From Snodgrassella communis (lineage in GTDB: Bacteria > Pseudomonadota > Gammaproteobacteria > Burkholderiales > Neisseriaceae), in NCBI RefSeq assembly GCF_914768045.1, contig NZ_CAJZCD010000009.1, forward strand, positions 1-64,000: a stretch of 64,000 nt of DNA, given 5' to 3'. Below, one piece after another: positions 60,481 through 64,000 of this stretch. Position numbers and translations under genes: made by a program. The stretch's first letter is position 1; every line of letters begins with the position of its first letter. The notes under the pieces are model-generated. The model made no database searches, was not told the origin of the DNA, and was given only the letters and a program-made list of their open reading frames with translations.

Positions 60481-60752
60481 TTCGGTTTCAGAATTAATTT
60501 GTCTGTTTGATTAAAGGTTTTTAGAATAGCTGATTAAATACTCTGGTCATAGCGATGAGAATATCAATGCAAATTAGGGGTTTTAGCCATATAGGCAGGA
60601 ATAATTAAGTATCTCTTCTGTATGCTATAAATTAATCAGGTGTCTGGTTGAATTTTTATTCATTCTGTATTAATTTCATTAGCTGCTGTCTGCATCTAGA
60701 CGTATGAAATGATACTGCCGGCTAACTTTGAAGCAGGAATGCTGTGGTAATC

Positions 60753-61077
60753 TCAGCTAGCTTTTTTGACATCTGGATAAACCCAGAGCTTCTGTTCATT
60801 CACTTCGGCCAGAAAGACTTCATCCAACTTTTGTCCCAAACGGTTTAGCTCTTTGTCCAGCCATTCTTCATCATGTTCTAACGCTTCCAGACTTGGGTAA
60901 TTAATTACGCCATTTTCAATCACCACCACGACCATGAGATGCGCGCATGGGCTCGAAAACAATTTCATCAGACTGCTGCTGAACAGTTGGGTTAAAACAG
61001 CAAGCATTGCCTCTGGATAAAATAACACCACCAGACATTGCAAAACGCTGGTGGCTTTGGTATCAAATGCTGTTAGA
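60753..61077 (-). pseudogene. DUF421 (YetF-type) protein, C-terminal remnant
   Basis: The end of this frame, VIENGVINYPSLEALEHDEE followed by WLDKELNRLGQKLDEVFLAEVNEQKLWVY, matches the soluble C-terminal domain of DUF421 membrane proteins by pattern. The preceding ~45 codons (VLQCLVVLFYPEAMLAVLTQ) are hydrophobic but not a proper DUF421 membrane domain, and the frame's only ATG lies inside dld. It is therefore likely a truncated or decayed gene just downstream of dld. Confidence 0.5.
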
Positions 61078-62775
61078 TTAAGCCCAGTATTTCTTTTTCG
61101 AGGTTTTACCAATACCGGGATTAAAGCTATTGGTTGGATCAAGCTGGCGATAGAATTTTTTCAGGGCTGGTTTGGCATGATATAAATGGCCGACATTATG
61201 TTCTGCCGGATATTGCGCGCCACGTTGATCCAGCAATACCAGCATTTCTTCTTCAACCTTATCGCAGTTGGTACCTTTTTTGGCAATATAGTCCTGATGG
61301 AAAACATGGCAGAAGAAATGGCCATAATACATTTTATGAATAAAATGCTGATTGATGCTTTGTGGCAACGTTTCAAACCATTCGCTGTCATTGCGCCGCA
61401 AGGCTACATCCAGTGCAACAATGTTTTCCACCGTATCGCTATGCACATTGCGGTAAGTAGTAGCTGCGCCGGCTGCGGCAAAGCGGTGCAGCATGGCTGC
61501 TTCGGCTTCTTTTTCATTACAGCGGAAAAAACTACCGGTTTTTTGCTCAAAGAAAGTTTGCAGAAATTCTTCTGCTTCGTCAATACCATCATCAGCCATT
61601 TTTAAGATAAGGTGATGCTCGTACCGGTCGCGATAATCACGGATTGATTTCGGTAAATGCTGAGGCAGGAATTTGCACATAAATACCGCAAAACGGTCTG
61701 AAAAATTCTTCGGAAAAAACGGAACTTTTGCCAAGGTACGGTCGACAAAATTCTTAAAAGCAAACAGGCGCGGCATGGCATCAGTACCCAACTTCTGAAT
61801 GGCAATAAAAATATCCTTGCCATATACCGCAGCAATATCAAAAGCTTCACGGTGCATGTATTCGCCCGATACTGGCAGATTTTTGAATGTACTGAGAATA
61901 TGACGGCGAATATCATCCAGTTCATGCGTATCATTGCTGCCGATATAGAACACCGCAGAATTTTTTTCTAATGGAAAAGTATCCAGACGCACGGCAAATA
62001 CCATCAGACGTCCGGCACTGCCGGAAGCTTCATAGTGGCGTGCCGGATCAGCATTAAAACGCGCCGGTGTGTCTGCATCAATCTCGCGCACATGGTCGCG
62101 GTATTCGTGATCATGCCCCATGCCGGCATCGTGTTTGATGTCTTTATCACTGTAATGACCATTTTGCAGATTCTGCAAAATGGTTTCCGGATCATCTCCC
62201 AGCTCAATGCCAAGATGATTAACCAGATGCAGCTCGCTGTTTTCATCAAGCTGGGCAAAAACGGCCATCTGGGTATAGGCCGGGCCGCGCTGGATAAGCG
62301 CACCGCCCGAGTTGTTGCACACACCGCCCATAACCGATGCGCCGATACAAGAGGAACCAATCACGGAATGCGGGCCACGCTGGTATTTTTTCAGCTCTTT
62401 TTCCAGACGATACAGAGTACTGCCCGGCAGACAAACTACCTGCTCACCATTTTCAATCACCTGAATGCCATCCAGCCGGCGCGTGCTGACAATCACAATC
62501 GGCCGGTCATAATCATTACCATCCGGTGTAGAACCACCGGTAAGGCCGGTATTGGCAGACTGAGTGATGACAATTACGTCTGCCTCCACACAGGCTTTTA
62601 ATACGCGCCACTGCTCAACTAATGTACCCGGAAGCACAACAGCCAGCGCATTGCCCACACCGAAACGTATACCCTGCCGGTAAGACAGAGTATGTGCCGG
62701 ATCAGTGAGGGTATATTCTTGTCCGACAATTCCCTGTAACGTATGAACGAGGCCTGAATGTGTATTGATACCCAT
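61078..62775 (-). CDS. dld: Quinone-dependent D-lactate dehydrogenase
   Basis: Peripheral inner-membrane flavoenzyme that oxidises D-lactate to pyruvate and feeds electrons to ubiquinone. At 565 aa it is full length. The FAD-binding PCMH domain is visible (VIVITQSANTGLTGGSTPDG, GSSCIGASVMGGVCNNSGGALIQRGPAYT). The C-terminal membrane-binding and substrate domain ends with GHLYHAKPALKKFYRQLDPTNSFNPGIGKTSKKK. It would let the cell use lactate made by neighbouring bacteria or the host. It stands alone apart from the DUF421 remnant downstream. Confidence 0.95.
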   Translation of the reverse strand: MGINTHSGLVHTLQGIVGQEYTLTDPAHTLSYRQGIRFGVGNALAVVLPGTLVEQWRVLKACVEADVIVITQSANTGLTGGSTPDGNDYDRPIVIVSTRRLDGIQVIENGEQVVCLPGSTLYRLEKELKKYQRGPHSVIGSSCIGASVMGGVCNNSGGALIQRGPAYTQMAVFAQLDENSELHLVNHLGIELGDDPETILQNLQNGHYSDKDIKHDAGMGHDHEYRDHVREIDADTPARFNADPARHYEASGSAGRLMVFAVRLDTFPLEKNSAVFYIGSNDTHELDDIRRHILSTFKNLPVSGEYMHREAFDIAAVYGKDIFIAIQKLGTDAMPRLFAFKNFVDRTLAKVPFFPKNFSDRFAVFMCKFLPQHLPKSIRDYRDRYEHHLILKMADDGIDEAEEFLQTFFEQKTGSFFRCNEKEAEAAMLHRFAAAGAATTYRNVHSDTVENIVALDVALRRNDSEWFETLPQSINQHFIHKMYYGHFFCHVFHQDYIAKKGTNCDKVEEEMLVLLDQRGAQYPAEHNVGHLYHAKPALKKFYRQLDPTNSFNPGIGKTSKKKYWA

Positions 62776-62877
62776 TCTACTTCTCCCTTTTATATCGTTG
62801 CTTATTCCTAATCAATACAGGCTATTGTAGAACAGTTATATATTATCGGAAAGGATTTTAACGTGTGCAGTAACACC

Positions 62878-64000
62878 TCAGGCCTCTGGCAGAAAACCAC
62901 CACTCTGCCGTTGCCACAGCATGGCATAAACACCATTTTTAGCCAGCAGCTCGCTATGTGTCCCCTGCTCAACAATCTGTCCCTTATCCATCACAATCAA
63001 CCGATCCATAGCCGCAATCGTAGACAAGCGATGCGCAATAGCTACCACGGTTTTACCCTGCATCAGCCGGGTAAGATTTTCCTGAATGGCCGCCTCCACT
63101 TCTGAATCCAGCGCGCTGGTGGCTTCATCCAATAGCAGAATAGGCGCATCTTTCAGAATTACCCGCGCAATGGCAATGCGCTGCCGCTGCCCGCCAGACA
63201 GTTTTACCCCGCGTTCGCCAACATGGGCATCATAGCCATGCCGTGCCTTGGCATCACTCAATGCCGGAATAAAGCCATCAGCAGCAGCCTGTTGCGCGGC
63301 CTGTATCATCGCTTCTTCTGAGGCATCCGGGCGACCATAGACAATATTGTCACGCACAGAACGATGCAGCAGAGAAGTATCCTGCGTTACCAACCCCAAT
63401 GCTGCACGCAGGCTATCCTGCGTCACATCGCGAATATCTTGCCCATCAATCAGAATACGGCCATCTTTCACATCATAAAAACGCAGCAGCAGATTGGTCA
63501 GTGTGGTTTTACCGGCACCACTGCGCCCAACCAGACCAACTTTCTCACCGGCACGGATATGCAGATTAAAATCGCGCAACAGCGGTTTATCGTCGCTATA
63601 GGCAAAATTCACATGCTCAAAATCAATTGCGCCCTGATTAACTTTTAACGGCAGAGCTTTAGGCTTGTCCACAATTGCATGAGGACGAGACAGGATTTTC
63701 ATGCCATCTTCCACTGTGCCGATATTCTCAAACAAACGCGCACTTTCCCACATCACCCAGTGTGATAAACCATTAATCCTTGACGCCATGGCCGTAGCGG
63801 TGGCAATTGCACCGACACCAACCTGTCCATTTATCCATAACCAGATACCGAGACCAGCGGAACTGACCACCAGTAAAATATTAATCGCAGTACTCAGGCT
63901 ATCAAGTAAAGTAGCCAGCCGCATCTGCGCGTTGACTGTCACCAGAAATTCCTGCATAGATGCCTTGGCGTAGGCTGCTTCACGTGCACTGTGGGAAAAC
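62878..64000 (-). CDS. ABC exporter (fused permease-ATPase), 3' part
   Basis: The frame is open to the window edge, so the N-terminus is missing. About 374 residues are visible: the last membrane helices (AGLGIWLWINGQVGVGAIATA), then a complete ATPase domain with Walker A GRSGAGKTT, Q-loop GLVTQDTSLLHRSVRDNIVYG, signature KLSGGQRQRIAIARV, Walker B LLLDEATSALD and H-loop AHRLSTI. It is a type-I exporter half-transporter of the MsbA/multidrug kind. The substrate cannot be told from this part. It ends about 100 bp from dld on the same strand. Confidence 0.92.
   Translation of the reverse strand, partial: FSHSAREAAYAKASMQEFLVTVNAQMRLATLLDSLSTAINILLVVSSAGLGIWLWINGQVGVGAIATATAMASRINGLSHWVMWESARLFENIGTVEDGMKILSRPHAIVDKPKALPLKVNQGAIDFEHVNFAYSDDKPLLRDFNLHIRAGEKVGLVGRSGAGKTTLTNLLLRFYDVKDGRILIDGQDIRDVTQDSLRAALGLVTQDTSLLHRSVRDNIVYGRPDASEEAMIQAAQQAAADGFIPALSDAKARHGYDAHVGERGVKLSGGQRQRIAIARVILKDAPILLLDEATSALDSEVEAAIQENLTRLMQGKTVVAIAHRLSTIAAMDRLIVMDKGQIVEQGTHSELLAKNGVYAMLWQRQSGGFLPEA

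Overview
The window looks like chromosome from a low-GC member of the Neisseriaceae, most likely Snodgrassella or a close relative. That is an inference from three things: beta-proteobacterial gene orders (dusB-fis-purH, can-nadD-rsfS-rlmH, glnK-amtB), a DUF3579 protein, and overall family resemblance. No rRNA is present to settle the genus. Most of the window is conserved housekeeping DNA on the minus strand. There is no CRISPR array and no intact prophage or insertion sequence.

Layout. 1-97: first codons of an IS3-type transposase OrfA, cut by the window edge. 283-5476: sugar-nucleotide and surface-polysaccharide genes (GT32 glycosyltransferase, manC, rfbB, rfbA, rfbC), AT-rich and without rfbD. 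5694-8828: rmuC and an AmpG-type permease. 8950-13391: an MBL-fold hydrolase, a TSUP permease, purH, fis and dusB. 13836-19516: dxs, rlmH, rsfS, nadD, a carbonic anhydrase and a purine permease. 19728-21457: miaB and a small exported protein. 21998-35431: the S10-spc-alpha ribosomal protein cluster from rplC to rplQ, with secY, infA, rpmJ and rpoA. It is driven from a promoter near 35521-35550, lacks rpsJ at its head, and has a structured gap at the S10/spc boundary. 35689-37862: rsgA and an M48 protease.

38231-40940: orn, pgi and pncC. 41046-42743: glnK-amtB ammonium transport. 43292-44116: a DUF3579-GNAT two-domain protein. 44493-44705: a decayed IS3 orfA. 44955-49134: rpoH, lnt, corC and ybeY. 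49379-49888: an eroded unidentified coding region. 50423-54629: a five-gene operon encoding a membrane-anchored repeat protein, a receiver-like protein, an MglA-type small GTPase and two Roadblock-type proteins. 54773-58905: mltA and mutS. 58979-59055: initiator tRNA with a consensus promoter. 59454-60480: divergent hxlR and flavodoxin-fold oxidoreductase. 60753-62775: DUF421 remnant and dld. 62878-64000: 3' part of an ABC exporter.

The best candidate for an under-described system is the GTPase/Roadblock operon at 50423-54629. It combines the parts of the Myxococcus MglA/MglB polarity switch and the Streptomyces conservons with a receiver-like protein and a membrane-anchored helical-repeat protein. 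Secondary points are the structured RNA between rpsQ and rplN, the promoter-proximal hairpin of the ribosomal operon, a CsoR-like palindrome upstream of dxs, and the missing rpsJ and rfbD.
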